From the NCBI RefSeq assembly GCF_008271295.1, contig NZ_VTOY01000005.1:81869-145868 (forward strand): a DNA stretch of 64,000 bases, in the 5' to 3' direction. The stretch is from Pseudoselenomonas ruminis (GTDB lineage: Bacteria; Bacillota; Negativicutes; Selenomonadales; Selenomonadaceae). Below are positions 34,034 through 43,316 of this stretch, one piece after another. Position 1 is the first letter of the stretch. The number at the start of each line of letters is the position of its first letter. The notes beneath the pieces were generated by a model that was given only the letters and a program-made list of their open reading frames with translations, made no database searches and had not been told where the DNA came from. A program made the translations under genes and the position numbers.

Positions 34034-34067
34034 AAAAAAAGCAGCTGCTCACGCAGCTGCTTTTTTG
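34034..34067 (+). terminator. Terminator of the isomerase gene
   Basis: Perfect stem AAAAAAAGCAGCTGC / GCAGCTGCTTTTTT around a 4-nt loop. The 210 nt beyond it up to modC hold no reading frame or motif I recognise. Confidence 0.92.
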
Positions 34068-34279
34068 GGGTTGGGAAAAATATTATAGGGAAAAAACGGG
34101 AAAGTCCTCATAATGATAAAGGGGATTAACCATTATTCGAACTGTAATAGCAACAGGATAGCCTGTCCTAAATTACAATTTTATTATAATCACGGCGCCC
34201 CACGATAACAACATTCCCCTTTACAATTGAACGAACGTTACAAGAAAGCGCTCAATTTTAAAACATTGCTACAAACAGT

Positions 34280-35323
34280 TTATTGCTGCAAAACCATGAT
34301 TTTTTCCGGTGGGAAATACAGATAGAGTTCGGTTGCGTCCTTTAGCTGCTGCCATTCCTTTTTAGGCAGTTCGCAGCGGATTGCTTTTCCGTCACTGCCA
34401 GCCTTCCGTACCATAACCAGCATCGAAAACGTATCCTCAATCACCTTGACGATATCAATCGGAATGGTATTTTCTCCTGGCTGGCGGCGAAATTCCAAAA
34501 AATGTGCACGGATACCGACGTATTTTATATCTTCGGCCACATCTCCTGCCAACAGGTCAAACTGCCAGTCCTCCGCCCGGACGTGATGCGCATCGAGCCG
34601 GCTCGCCGCCGAGACATTCTTGCAGCCGGTCAAAAGCGCTGCCGCTAGTGTCCCCGGCTTCTGGAACAATTCTTTTTTCTCGTGTACCTTCTCCATCTTC
34701 CCCTGGTTGATGACCGCCACCGTATCGGCCAGACGATATACCTCGCCGCGGTCATGAGAAACTAGCAGCGCCGTTCCCTCATAAGACGGCAATACCTTGC
34801 CAAGTTCCAATTCCAGCTGCCATTTCAAATAACTGTCCAATGCCGAAAACGGCTCGTCCAGCAGCAGCAATTCCGCATCCGATGCCAGGATTCGGGCAAA
34901 CGCCGCCCGCTGCTGCTGCCCGCCAGAAAGTTCAGCCGGATAAGCATCCGCGAGTTCCAGCAGGGAAAACCGTTCCAGATTCGCCTGCACCTTCTCATCC
35001 TTTTGGGCTGCGGTTCCGCCAGCAGCAAAGCGGATATTTTCACGAATCGTCATGTTGGGAAACAACGCATAATTTTGAAACAAATACCCTACGCGCCGCT
35101 TTTGCGGGCTCAGGTTGATTTTCTTGTCACTATCATAGAGCACACGTCCATTCAAGACAATGGAGCCGCTATCCGGTGTTTCGATGCCCGCAATACACTT
35201 CAGCGTCATGCTCTTGCCGCAGCCGGATGCACCGAGCAGGGCAAACACTTCATCCTTCACGGAAAAATCAGCCGCCAGCGTAAAATTGCGAAGCTTCTTT
35301 TTTATCCGCACCGTTAATTCCAT
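34280..35323 (-). CDS. modC: Molybdate ABC transporter ATPase ModC
   Basis: 347 residues: Walker A GASGCGKSMT (residue M replaces the usual T/S after GKS), Q-loop LFQNYALFP, signature LSGGQQQRAAFARIL, Walker B LLLLDEPFSALD and switch His in VSHDRGE. The C-terminal 120 residues are a degenerate MOP-like domain. The true start is ATG 35323 with GGGGGG upstream; it overlaps modB by 10 nt. Last gene of modABC. Confidence 0.92.
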   Translation of the reverse strand: MELTVRIKKKLRNFTLAADFSVKDEVFALLGASGCGKSMTLKCIAGIETPDSGSIVLNGRVLYDSDKKINLSPQKRRVGYLFQNYALFPNMTIRENIRFAAGGTAAQKDEKVQANLERFSLLELADAYPAELSGGQQQRAAFARILASDAELLLLDEPFSALDSYLKWQLELELGKVLPSYEGTALLVSHDRGEVYRLADTVAVINQGKMEKVHEKKELFQKPGTLAAALLTGCKNVSAASRLDAHHVRAEDWQFDLLAGDVAEDIKYVGIRAHFLEFRRQPGENTIPIDIVKVIEDTFSMLVMVRKAGSDGKAIRCELPKKEWQQLKDATELYLYFPPEKIMVLQQ

Positions 35324-35985
35324 AAACAGCCCCCCTTGCCACTGCGTGCAATCCACCAATTCATCAGCACGACAAAAAACAGCGAGAAGAACACGATCAC
35401 CATGGCCCAATCAAAGGCCAGCGCATAATCATTTGCCTGAACGGCGGCATAAATCGCCGTACTCATCGTCTGTGTTTTCCCCGGGATATTGCCCGCAAAC
35501 ATGATGGTGGCGCCAAATTCCCCTAACGCCCGCGTAAACGAGAGGACCAGCCCCGCCAAAATCCCCGAACGGGCATTGGGAAGCAAAATGTGCCAAAAGA
35601 TGCGCCACTCGGATGCACCCAGCGTCCGCGCCGCATATAAAATATTGGGATCCAGCTGCTCAAAAGCGCCGCGCGCCGTCCGGTACATGAGCGGCAATGA
35701 GACGACAATAGCCGCGATGACGGCAGCCTTCCAGGTAAATACCAGCGACACATCCCATTGCAGCAAAAACTTTCCAAGTACACTGCGCTTGCCCAATAAC
35801 AGCAATAAGAAAAAGCCAACAACCGTCGGCGGCAGCACCATCGGCAACGTAATAATGGCATCAGCCAGGCCCTTCAGGCGGTTCATGCGCACCACCATCC
35901 AAGCCAGACCGATGCCGGCAAAAAACGTCACCACGGTTGCTGCGCCAGCTGTCTCCAGCGTAATGACCAGCGGTGATAATTCCAT
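35314..35985 (-). CDS. modB: Molybdate ABC transporter permease ModB
   Basis: 223 residues with about five membrane segments. The permease loop ARTLGASEWRIFWHILLPNARSGI carries the EAA motif that docks the ATPase, and the LARALGEFGATIMFAGNIPGKTQT-like stretch is typical of ModB. It follows modA by 1 nt and overlaps modC, so the three form a tight operon. Confidence 0.95.
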   Translation of the reverse strand: MELSPLVITLETAGAATVVTFFAGIGLAWMVVRMNRLKGLADAIITLPMVLPPTVVGFFLLLLLGKRSVLGKFLLQWDVSLVFTWKAAVIAAIVVSLPLMYRTARGAFEQLDPNILYAARTLGASEWRIFWHILLPNARSGILAGLVLSFTRALGEFGATIMFAGNIPGKTQTMSTAIYAAVQANDYALAFDWAMVIVFFSLFFVVLMNWWIARSGKGGCLWN

Positions 35986-35986
35986 A

Positions 35987-36781
35987 TCATTTTACCTCAA
36001 ACCCATATTTTTCAAACAGCTTCTTACTTGCATCACTGGACGCAAAGGCAAGAAAATCCTTGGCGGCATCGGTATGCTGTGACGCCTTGAGCACTGCCGC
36101 CGGATAGATAATCGGCTTATGCGTGTCTGACGGCGCTTTGGCCACTACGCGTACGTTATCCGATACGGCCGCATCGGTTGCATAAACTACACCGCACTCA
36201 GCTTCTCCGGTCTCCACCCAGGAAAGCACCTGACGGACATCGGAACCATAAACAGCCTTTCCCTTGACATCCTCAAGAATGCCAAGTTTCGTGAATACTT
36301 CCTCCGAATACTGGCCCACCGGCACCCCTTTGGGTTCGCCGAGCGCAATGTGTTTAATATCCCCGGCGGTAACCTGCTTGAAATCGTTCAGGTCATTGCC
36401 GCCCTCTTGGGGTACGATGAGCACGACTTCATTCTGCAACAAATCGCGGCGCGTCCCCTCAAGCAGCAAGCCCGCTTTGTCGAGTGCATTCATCTGCTTT
36501 TGCGCTGCCGAGAAGAACAAATCGGTCTCACCGCCATTTTCGATAGCCTGCTGCAAAGCCCCTGAGCTGCCAAAGTTGAATACAATCTTGACGTTTGGAT
36601 GCTCCTTTTCGTAGGCAGCTGCCATCTCTTTCATGACGTCCGTCAGACTGGCGGCTGCCGAAACATGCAGCTCAATCGTTCCCTTTTCGGCAGCCGCGGA
36701 AGAATCCGCCGCCTGCTGGCCGCCACAGCCTGACAAGACCATCATGGCCATCGCCATCATCCATACCAAAATCTTTTTCAT
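35987..36781 (-). CDS. modA: Molybdate-binding lipoprotein ModA
   Basis: 264 residues with a lipoprotein signal (lipobox VLSGC). The mature protein has VSAAASLTDVMKEMAAAY, FNFGSSGALQQAIENGGETDLFFSA and GEAECGVVYATDA, the usual oxyanion-binding segments of ModA. It presents molybdate or tungstate to ModBC. AAGGAGG lies upstream of the ATG, downstream of a probable cofactor riboswitch. Confidence 0.95.
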   Translation of the reverse strand: MKKILVWMMAMAMMVLSGCGGQQAADSSAAAEKGTIELHVSAAASLTDVMKEMAAAYEKEHPNVKIVFNFGSSGALQQAIENGGETDLFFSAAQKQMNALDKAGLLLEGTRRDLLQNEVVLIVPQEGGNDLNDFKQVTAGDIKHIALGEPKGVPVGQYSEEVFTKLGILEDVKGKAVYGSDVRQVLSWVETGEAECGVVYATDAAVSDNVRVVAKAPSDTHKPIIYPAAVLKASQHTDAAKDFLAFASSDASKKLFEKYGFEVK

Positions 36782-36810
36782 CCGTTATTTTCCTCCTTTT
36801 CAAAACGGAA

Positions 36811-36911
36811 GGGAGCGCGGTTTCCTGTGCTCCCCTGTGGGTATTACCCAGGCGCAGCATCATAGCGCATGACCTTAGATGCTTTTGCTCGGAGTTACGG
36901 TATTCATTATA
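36811..36911 (-). promoter_or_regulatory. Probable Moco/tungsten-cofactor riboswitch and promoter of modABC
   Basis: Minus-strand TATAAT (36911-36906) starts a leader that reads ACTCCGAGC, then GGTCATGC, TGCGCCTGGGTAATACCCA, GGGGAGC, a GGAAACC tetraloop stem and GCTCCC, ending about 20 nt before the ribosome site. The order CTCCGAGC / GGTCAT / GCGCCTGGGTAA / GGGAG...GAAA...CTCCC is as I recall the Moco RNA motif, which controls molybdate transport and cofactor genes. I judged it by eye; Tuco and Moco types cannot be separated here. Confidence 0.68.
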
Positions 36912-36955
36912 CGATACTGGCGAGAAAAAAACTATAGCAAATCTCACAACAAAAG

Positions 36956-36980
36956 AGCTCCTGCCCAAAAGGCAGGAGCT
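36956..36980 (-). terminator. sigH terminator
   Basis: Perfect 10-bp stem AGCTCCTGCC / GGCAGGAGCT with a 5-nt loop, followed on the minus strand by CTTTTGTTG. Confidence 0.85.
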
Positions 36981-36988
36981 AAAACAAC

Positions 36989-37738
36989 TCAGTGATTCAA
37001 GCCATCATTATCTTTTACACCACGCAAGCGGCGGTTGATAGAGCTAAGGCCACGGTAGACCGTACTAATGTCAATCTCATCTCCACGGTTTTCCATGTAC
37101 TTTTCTAACTTGCGTTTCACCCGCTGAAGCGCATTATCAATCGATTTGACATGACGATCCAACTCTTCGGCAATCTCCTGATAGGATTTTCCATCAAGAT
37201 AGCTCATCAGAACCTTCCACTCTAAGTCAGACAGAATCTCTTCCATTTTTTTCTCAATATCAATAAATTCCTCTCGACTGATAACGAGGTCCTCCGGATC
37301 GGCTGCCTTTGCACCAGACAACACGTCCAGAAGGGTTCTGTCTGAATCCTCATCGTAAATCGGCTTGTTAAGCGAGATATACGAATTGAGCGGTATGTGC
37401 TTCTGACGAGTCGCCGTCTTGATAGCAGTGATAATCTGACGCGTCACACAAAGCTCTGCAAATGCCCGGAACGAGGACAATTTATCGTTACGGAAGTCCC
37501 GAATGGCCTTATAAAAACCAATCATTCCCTCCTGGATGATATCCTCATGGTCCGCTCCAATCAAGAAATAAGAACGAGCCTTGGCACGTACAAAGTTCCG
37601 ATACTTATGGATAAGATAATCGAGTGCGACCTTATCGTCATTGTCTCTGATTGCTAAAAGAATTTCTTCGTCTGTCAGCTTAGCGAATCCCCCATATAAA
37701 TCATCACTAAATAGTTCTGTAGTACGTTCTGCTTCCAT
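36989..37738 (-). CDS. sigH: RNA polymerase sigma factor SigH family
   Basis: 249 residues of the sigma-70 SigH (Spo0H) family. Region 2 has YRNFVRAKARSYFLIGADHEDIIQEGMIGFYKAIRDF, and region 4 has LEWKVLMSYLDGKSYQEIAEELDRHVKSIDNALQRVKRKL. A C-terminal tail of about 30 residues extends past the usual end. ATG 37738 has AAAGGGG upstream; an in-frame extension of 12 codons does not. In Bacillus SigH drives early sporulation and competence genes; here the genus may not sporulate, so its regulon is open. It ends the conserved rlmB-yacP-sigH order. Confidence 0.93.
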   Translation of the reverse strand: MEAERTTELFSDDLYGGFAKLTDEEILLAIRDNDDKVALDYLIHKYRNFVRAKARSYFLIGADHEDIIQEGMIGFYKAIRDFRNDKLSSFRAFAELCVTRQIITAIKTATRQKHIPLNSYISLNKPIYDEDSDRTLLDVLSGAKAADPEDLVISREEFIDIEKKMEEILSDLEWKVLMSYLDGKSYQEIAEELDRHVKSIDNALQRVKRKLEKYMENRGDEIDISTVYRGLSSINRRLRGVKDNDGLNH

Positions 37739-37891
37739 CGCACTTTCCCCTTTGCTGAAAACCCCCGTTTTCAATTTATAACTCCCCTAATAAGGAAATT
37801 ATACTCCCTCTTTGTTGGTATCGTCAAGAAATCCTCTAGGACTTTAGAACTATCATTAAGCAATAAAAGGACAAATCCCATCACAAATTCA

Positions 37892-38422
37892 TTAATGACG
37901 CATTTTCCTTAAAATATCCAATTTTTTGACGGTCTCACTATCCAAACGGTCTTCAACTTCTAATCGTGTGACGGGAAGGGTTACATGACCCAGATATTCT
38001 TTCTTCAATTGCTTTTTGGCCCGGCAAACTGCCTTCCGGAATTCCAGCGAAGGAATCCGGTAAGCTCCTGCACCTAATATCACGCTCTGCTCGGCTCCAT
38101 CCGAAGTCACCACATGAACCTCCCGGCCTTGGCGGACAGAATCATACGCCAGCCGTTCAATCCGGCTGTCCGCCGTTTCTCCTTCGCCTGTATAGATGAT
38201 TTTCAGATGTGCATTGACTTGCTCGCAATGTTCTTCGTCATCGGTAAACATCGCATCGAATACAATCGTGATATCGTATTTTTCGTACGCTCCATATTCC
38301 GCCAGCTGATGAACCAGCTGGTCCCTGGCCTCTGATAAATCGTTGCGCAAGCGGATAAGTTCCGGCCAGGAATTGATGACGTTATAGCCATCAATGATAT
38401 AGTGCTCCCTTTTCCTGCTCAT
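37892..38422 (-). CDS. NYN domain (YacP/Rae1-like) ribonuclease
   Basis: 176 residues of the YacP-type NYN family. It has the active-site YIIDGYNVINSW segment (Asp10), VFDAMFTDDE and the GETADSRIERLAYDS and VVTSDGAEQ stretches that complete an acidic metal site. The Bacillus homologue Rae1 cleaves mRNA on the ribosome. ATG 38422 is just after the rlmB stop (38427), with its ribosome site inside rlmB. Confidence 0.92.
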   Translation of the reverse strand: MSRKREHYIIDGYNVINSWPELIRLRNDLSEARDQLVHQLAEYGAYEKYDITIVFDAMFTDDEEHCEQVNAHLKIIYTGEGETADSRIERLAYDSVRQGREVHVVTSDGAEQSVILGAGAYRIPSLEFRKAVCRAKKQLKKEYLGHVTLPVTRLEVEDRLDSETVKKLDILRKMRH

Positions 38423-38426
38423 AAAA

Positions 38427-39335
38427 TCAGCCCTTCTTTGCCAAGCGCTGGCGCATAGATTCATACATAAGGATTGAGCCAGCAACCGATGCATTAAGCG
38501 AATTGATTTTGCCTACCATCGGCATTTTGACGATGAAGTCACAAGCTTCCTTCGTCAGGCGGCTCATTCCTTTGCCTTCGCTGCCGACTACTAGGACTAA
38601 AGCCCCTGTTAGATCAGCTTCATTATAGTTTTGGCTGCCATCCATATCTGCTCCAGCCACCCAGAACCCCTTATCTTTGAGTTTTTTTAGTGTCTGGGCT
38701 ATATTTCCTATACGAGCCACAGGTACATATTCAATTGCTCCAGCCGAAGTCTTGGCTACCGTCGCCGTAAGCGGCACACTGCGGCGCTTCGGAATCAGCA
38801 CACCATGTACCCCCGTAGCATCAGCCGTGCGCAGCAGTGCCCCGAGATTGTGCGGGTCTTCCAATTCGTCGAGCAGCAGCAGAAATGGCGCTTCGCCCTT
38901 TTCTTCGGCGGCCTTTAAGATATCGTCGAGCTCGGCATAGGCAACGGGTGCCACATAAGCCATAACGCCCTGATGACGAAGCCCTCCGGCTACCGATTCA
39001 ATCTTGCTGCGGTCCACAAACTGCGTGATAACCCCGCGCTCCTTTGCCATCGCCAGTATTTCGCCAATCGAACCCTCGCGATCGCCCTCAGCAACGAATA
39101 ATTTGTTGATGGTCCGGCCAGCCTTTAAAGCCTCAGCAACGGCATTGCGGCCAATCAATACATCCTCGGGCAGCTCCCGTTCCTTCGCCGGATTATCCCG
39201 GCGCGCAGCGGCGGGGTTCATCTGACGCCCGGGATGTTTTTCACGCTGCTTGCCCCGTTCCCGTCTCTCCGCCTGTTCCTGACGGCCTTTCCCGCTGTGC
39301 AAAGGCTTTTTCTTATTCTCACGAAACTCTCTCAT
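38427..39335 (-). CDS. rlmB: 23S rRNA 2'-O-methyltransferase RlmB (SPOUT family)
   Basis: 302 residues. The first 50 or so are a basic, Lys/Arg/Gln-rich tail. Then comes the substrate-binding domain (LIGRNAVAEALKAGRTINKLFV) and the SPOUT methyltransferase domain with DELEDPHNLGALLRTADATG, VVGSEGKGMSRLTKE and the closing NSLNASVAGSILMYE, which forms the SAM-binding knot. It methylates G2251 of 23S rRNA in E. coli. One nt after the thyX stop; next is the NYN nuclease gene. Confidence 0.95.
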   Translation of the reverse strand: MREFRENKKKPLHSGKGRQEQAERRERGKQREKHPGRQMNPAAARRDNPAKERELPEDVLIGRNAVAEALKAGRTINKLFVAEGDREGSIGEILAMAKERGVITQFVDRSKIESVAGGLRHQGVMAYVAPVAYAELDDILKAAEEKGEAPFLLLLDELEDPHNLGALLRTADATGVHGVLIPKRRSVPLTATVAKTSAGAIEYVPVARIGNIAQTLKKLKDKGFWVAGADMDGSQNYNEADLTGALVLVVGSEGKGMSRLTKEACDFIVKMPMVGKINSLNASVAGSILMYESMRQRLAKKG

Positions 39336-39336
39336 A

Positions 39337-40029
39337 TCAATCCTTCTCCCGAAGTTTCAGCATCTCCTGAAACTTGCCACAGGTCATTGCCCCTTCCGGG
39401 CAGCGCCCCGTATTCACACAGCTCGCACCGGCATTGTGGAACAGGGTTGGTGCCACTTTCTTAACTTCTGCCAGCATCTTGTAAGCCATTTCACGAATCT
39501 CCCACTGCGCGCGGTTGCAGCAGCGCAGATTAAAGAAATGAAGCAGCGAGCGGGCGTTCATCGTCACGAGGATTTTCGTCTCCGTGGCATTGGCCAGCAC
39601 ATAGCGGGCATCTTCCTTCGGAACCCCCATCTCGGTGAGTTCATCATACGTCTTGCGGATTTCTGCCAACAGTGACTCATACTTTGCCTTCGCCTCCGGC
39701 TTTTCGGCAATCGTCGGCGGCGTAATATACTCAAAGCCATGGGCCGCAACGTAGCGCTGCGACTGCTGGTCGTAAGAAGCGATGCGATGGCGCACGAGCT
39801 GATGGGTTAACACGCGGCTGACGCCCTCGATGCCAAAAGTGAACGTCACGTGCTCAATCGTCGAACCATGCCCAAGCGTTACCATCTTCCGCACCATTTC
39901 CTTCGCCTTTTCCTCGCTGATTTTCTCAGCCAGCTCCTCTGCTCCGGCCGAGGAATAGCAAAGGCGGGCAGCCATTGCCACCACATGCTCCGGATTTGGC
40001 GTATATTCCAACAACTTGACTTTAATCAT
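39337..40029 (-). CDS. thyX: FAD-dependent thymidylate synthase ThyX
   Basis: 230 residues. The ThyX signature appears as [14 protein letters not shown], with flavin-binding [12 protein letters not shown] before it and the C-terminal [14 protein letters not shown] stretch. It makes dTMP from dUMP with methylene-tetrahydrofolate and NADPH, replacing ThyA. Inserted between mrnC and rlmB in the housekeeping order, with 1-3 nt gaps on each side, so it belongs to the operon. Confidence 0.97.
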   Translation of the reverse strand: MIKVKLLEYTPNPEHVVAMAARLCYSSAGAEELAEKISEEKAKEMVRKMVTLGHGSTIEHVTFTFGIEGVSRVLTHQLVRHRIASYDQQSQRYVAAHGFEYITPPTIAEKPEAKAKYESLLAEIRKTYDELTEMGVPKEDARYVLANATETKILVTMNARSLLHFFNLRCCNRAQWEIREMAYKMLAEVKKVAPTLFHNAGASCVNTGRCPEGAMTCGKFQEMLKLREKD

Positions 40030-40032
40030 AGA

Positions 40033-40521
40033 TTAATTCTTACTCCTTATTTCCTTCATCATAGCCTTTGATATCACTTGGAACGAAGCTTCTGCCAGTT
40101 CGTAGAGCCGTTCATTCTGTTCTGACAGATAGAGGCTCCCCAAAAGTGCCTCAAAACCAGTACTTGCATGATATTCAGCAACGCTCGCACTGCGTGGGGC
40201 ATGGCTTTTGGCATTGCGGCCACGGCGATAGATTCCCTTTTCTTCCTCCGTGAGCATTTCTTCGATGCCACGATAGGCCTTTGCCTGCCAAACTGCCGAT
40301 ACAATCTGGGCACTGAAAGAATGAAGTGCCTGTACCTTGCACTGCTCATAAGACAGCAGGCGCGTACGGACATAGAGATGAAAATAAGCATCGCCTACAT
40401 ACGCCAGCACCAGCGGATTTAGCTGTTTGACATCGACATCGCGGTAGCGTTGTAAGATACCGTCAGCACCATCGGGCTCAAACATCATGTCGACGAGTTT
40501 CTGAAAATGTTCAAACTTCAT
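40033..40521 (-). CDS. mrnC: Mini-ribonuclease III MrnC
   Basis: 162 residues: an RNase III catalytic domain without a dsRNA-binding domain. LNPLVLAYVGDAYFHLYVR holds the catalytic Asp, and ASTGFEALLGSLYLSEQNERL holds the catalytic Glu. In Bacillus it matures 23S rRNA. ATG 40521 overlaps the cysS stop (ATGA), indicating coupling; a GTG at 40533 is an alternative. Confidence 0.95.
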   Translation of the reverse strand: MKFEHFQKLVDMMFEPDGADGILQRYRDVDVKQLNPLVLAYVGDAYFHLYVRTRLLSYEQCKVQALHSFSAQIVSAVWQAKAYRGIEEMLTEEEKGIYRRGRNAKSHAPRSASVAEYHASTGFEALLGSLYLSEQNERLYELAEASFQVISKAMMKEIRSKN

Positions 40522-41948
40522 GCTTTTTTCCACCGTGCCCCATTTGGCGTATCTTCGATAACGATACCAACTTCCTTGAGTTCATCGCGAATCTTATCGG
40601 CAATCGCCCAATTCTTTTCCTTGCGGGCATCCTGACGAATACCGATGATGAGTTCCATCAGTTTATCGGTAAGGCCATCATCAGCAGCTGCCTCTTCCTG
40701 CTCAAAAATACCGATAATCGAAGCCATCTCAAGGTAGATTTCGCTGACGCGGGCAAAACCAGCGGCATCGTAATCAACGCCTTTATTCATAACTTCCTGA
40801 TAGTAAATATTGATATCTTTCGAAAGGCCAAACAGCTGGCTGATAGCCAAGGCCGTATTGAAATCATCATCCATGGCCTCATAGAAGTTCTGGCGGTATT
40901 CTGCGGCCTTAGCTGCCAAATCTTTAGCGGTATCGGAACTGCCCTCTTTTTTCAGCAGTTCATCCATAAAGGATTTGGACTGCGCCAGACGCCCCAGGCT
41001 TACCTGTGCCTCCTTGAGGCGTTCGTCACTAAAGTCCAGCGGGCTGCGGTAATGAGTCTGCAGGATAAAGAAACGTACCACTTCGCCCGGATATTCCTTG
41101 AGGATATCCTTGACCGTAAAGAAGTTGTTCTTCGATTTGGACATCTTCTCATTGTGAATCGTAATGAAACCATTGTGCAGCCAGTAGTGCGCAAAGCTGT
41201 GCTCATCGCCGATGCAGGCCTGGGACTGCGCAATCTCATTTTCATGATGCGGGAAAATAAGATCACTGCCGCCGCCATGGAAATCAAATTTCTCGCCGAG
41301 ATATTTCAGCGACATCGTGGAACACTCAATGTGCCAGCCCGGACGGCCTTTTCCCCACGGGCTGTCCCAGCTCGGCTCGCCCGGTTTGGCCGATTTCCAA
41401 AGGGCAAAATCCATCGGATGATGTTTGCGCGTATCGACCTCAATGCGGGCACCAGCCTGCATATCCTCCAATTTGCGGCCGCTGAGCTTGCCATAACCGG
41501 CAAATTTTTCCACACTGTAGAAAACATCGCCGTTATCCACAGCATAAGCATAGCCGTTGTCGATAAGCTGCTGTACCATCGCAATGATATCCGGAATTGT
41601 CTCACTGACCCGCGGATATACATCGGCCCGCTTTACGTTGAGGGCATCCATCGCTTCAAAATAAGCCTTGATATAGCGGCCGGAGATATCACTCCACTGC
41701 AGTCCTTCTTTATTGGCCGTATTGATGATTTTATCATCGACATCCGTGAAGTTCTGGATGTAATGAACGGTATATCCTTTTTTCGCAAAATAACGGCGAA
41801 TGACATCCCAGGTAACAAAGGGGCGCGCATTGCCGATATGCGGATGATTATACGGCGTTACACCACAGCAGTAGATGCTCACTTCGCCTTCTTTGAGCGG
41901 CTTGAACTCTTCCTTACTGCGTGACATGGTGTTATAGACTTTCAGCAT
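40518..41948 (-). CDS. cysS: Cysteinyl-tRNA synthetase
   Basis: 476 residues, class I synthetase. HIGN-type motif PHIGNARPFVTWDVIRRY near residue 38, zinc-site Cys in CCGVTPY, KMSKSKNNFFTVKDIL near 268, and GWHIECSTMSLKYLG with the zinc ligands. ATG 41948 has TTGGAGG upstream; the 18-codon extension does not. It is followed by mrnC with a 4-nt overlap and preceded by ispF with a 40-nt gap. Confidence 0.97.
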   Translation of the reverse strand: MLKVYNTMSRSKEEFKPLKEGEVSIYCCGVTPYNHPHIGNARPFVTWDVIRRYFAKKGYTVHYIQNFTDVDDKIINTANKEGLQWSDISGRYIKAYFEAMDALNVKRADVYPRVSETIPDIIAMVQQLIDNGYAYAVDNGDVFYSVEKFAGYGKLSGRKLEDMQAGARIEVDTRKHHPMDFALWKSAKPGEPSWDSPWGKGRPGWHIECSTMSLKYLGEKFDFHGGGSDLIFPHHENEIAQSQACIGDEHSFAHYWLHNGFITIHNEKMSKSKNNFFTVKDILKEYPGEVVRFFILQTHYRSPLDFSDERLKEAQVSLGRLAQSKSFMDELLKKEGSSDTAKDLAAKAAEYRQNFYEAMDDDFNTALAISQLFGLSKDINIYYQEVMNKGVDYDAAGFARVSEIYLEMASIIGIFEQEEAAADDGLTDKLMELIIGIRQDARKEKNWAIADKIRDELKEVGIVIEDTPNGARWKKA

Positions 41949-41988
41949 TTTTCTTCCTCCAACTATCTTACCGGCGCTGTTACAGGCG

Positions 41989-42468
41989 TCAGGCTTTTTC
42001 AATTCCGGCTACGGCATAAGCAGAAATGCCCTGCTCCGTTCCGGTAAATCCTAATTTCTCTTCCGTGGTAGCTTTGACATTTATCTGGTCGGATTCCACT
42101 CCGAGCACCCGGGCAATGTTATCGTTCATCTGTGGAATGAAGTCTTTCATCTTCGGCTTCTGCGCAACGATGGTTGCATCCACATTGCCAACTTTGTACC
42201 CCTTTTCCGTCAAAAGCTCCATGACATGTGCCAGCAGTTTCATGCTGTCGGCCCCCTCAAACCGCGGGTCTGTATCCGGGAAGTGACGGCCAATATCGCC
42301 AAGGGCGGCTGCGCCAAGCAGCGCATCAGCAATCGCATGCAGCAGTACATCGGCATCCGAATGCCCCAGCAACCCCAGCGTATGCGGAATTTCCACACCG
42401 CCGACAATCAGCTTCCGCCCTTCTACCAGGCGATGGACATCATAGCCCATTCCAAATCGCGTCATCAC
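41989..42468 (-). CDS. ispF: 2-C-methyl-D-erythritol 2,4-cyclodiphosphate synthase
   Basis: 159 residues, full length. [16 protein letters not shown] gives the metal-binding Asp and His, [27 protein letters not shown] is the family hallmark, and [14 protein letters not shown] ends the protein. Fifth step of the MEP isoprenoid pathway. It overlaps ispD by 4 nt, so the two successive-pathway enzymes are co-translated. Confidence 0.97.
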   Translation of the reverse strand: MMTRFGMGYDVHRLVEGRKLIVGGVEIPHTLGLLGHSDADVLLHAIADALLGAAALGDIGRHFPDTDPRFEGADSMKLLAHVMELLTEKGYKVGNVDATIVAQKPKMKDFIPQMNDNIARVLGVESDQINVKATTEEKLGFTGTEQGISAYAVAGIEKA

Positions 42469-43238
42469 TTTTCCTCCTTCTGACGATGAGGCAGTTTTCC
42501 TCGCATCGTCTCCTTGGCAAACTTGGCCGCCAAACGAACCGTATCGAGCATGCTTCCCTTTTCCTGACGCAGGAAAGCCTCGGCAATCAGCAAATCCTCC
42601 GGTGTCGTCACCTTGATGTTGCTGTATTCACTCATGACAACATGGACGGGGCGTCCCAGACGCTCCACCAGACTGGCATCGTCTGTCCCCAGGAAGCCAT
42701 CCGCTTCGGCCTTGATGTTCGCCTCGAGCAAAATCTGTTTGCGGAATCCCTGCGGCGTCTGTACCGCCCACAATGTCGAACGGGCCGGCGTTGACTTTAC
42801 AACGCCCTGTTCCGATACCACTTTGATGGTATTTTTTTCTGGAACAGCGGCAATTGCCCCGCCATGTTCTCTGGCCGCCGCAATAACCGCTTCAATGGTC
42901 TTGACCGTTACCAATGGCCGGGCGGCATCATGAACCAGAACCACATCGGCCTCCGAATCTACCTGTTTCAGGCCATTCCAGACCGAATACTGTCGTTCCG
43001 AACCACCTTCCGTTACCTTCCAGGGCTTCAGGCCAGAAAATTTTTCCAAGAGCTCCGTCACCGGCTCTACTTCCTCGGCGCCTACTACTACGATGAGTTC
43101 TCCTACCTCCGGCACCGCCGAAAATTTCTGCAAGGTGCGAATCAGCATGGGTCTATCGGCTAATTCGAGAAAAACCTTATTGATTCCGGCGTTCATCCGC
43201 TTGCCCTGTCCCGCTGCGGGGAAGATAACACTGACCAT
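42465..43238 (-). CDS. ispD: 2-C-methyl-D-erythritol 4-phosphate cytidylyltransferase
   Basis: 257 residues: [21 protein letters not shown] at the N-terminus binds CTP, followed by [12 protein letters not shown] and the [13 protein letters not shown] segment. The C-terminal 30 residues, after IAEAFLRQ, are a basic extension ([20 protein letters not shown]) beyond the usual 230. ATG 43238 is 8 nt from AGGAG; ATG 43244 and GTG 43247 are also in frame. Third step of the MEP pathway. A long hairpin without a T-run lies between it and the PIN/TRAM gene. Confidence 0.95.
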   Translation of the reverse strand: MVSVIFPAAGQGKRMNAGINKVFLELADRPMLIRTLQKFSAVPEVGELIVVVGAEEVEPVTELLEKFSGLKPWKVTEGGSERQYSVWNGLKQVDSEADVVLVHDAARPLVTVKTIEAVIAAAREHGGAIAAVPEKNTIKVVSEQGVVKSTPARSTLWAVQTPQGFRKQILLEANIKAEADGFLGTDDASLVERLGRPVHVVMSEYSNIKVTTPEDLLIAEAFLRQEKGSMLDTVRLAAKFAKETMRGKLPHRQKEEK

Positions 43239-43316
43239 TCCCATCACTCCTAATATAGCCTCAGATAGCCTTCTCCCATTTTGCCGCCCAAGGCATCATA
43301 GGAGAAGGCTATAGCT

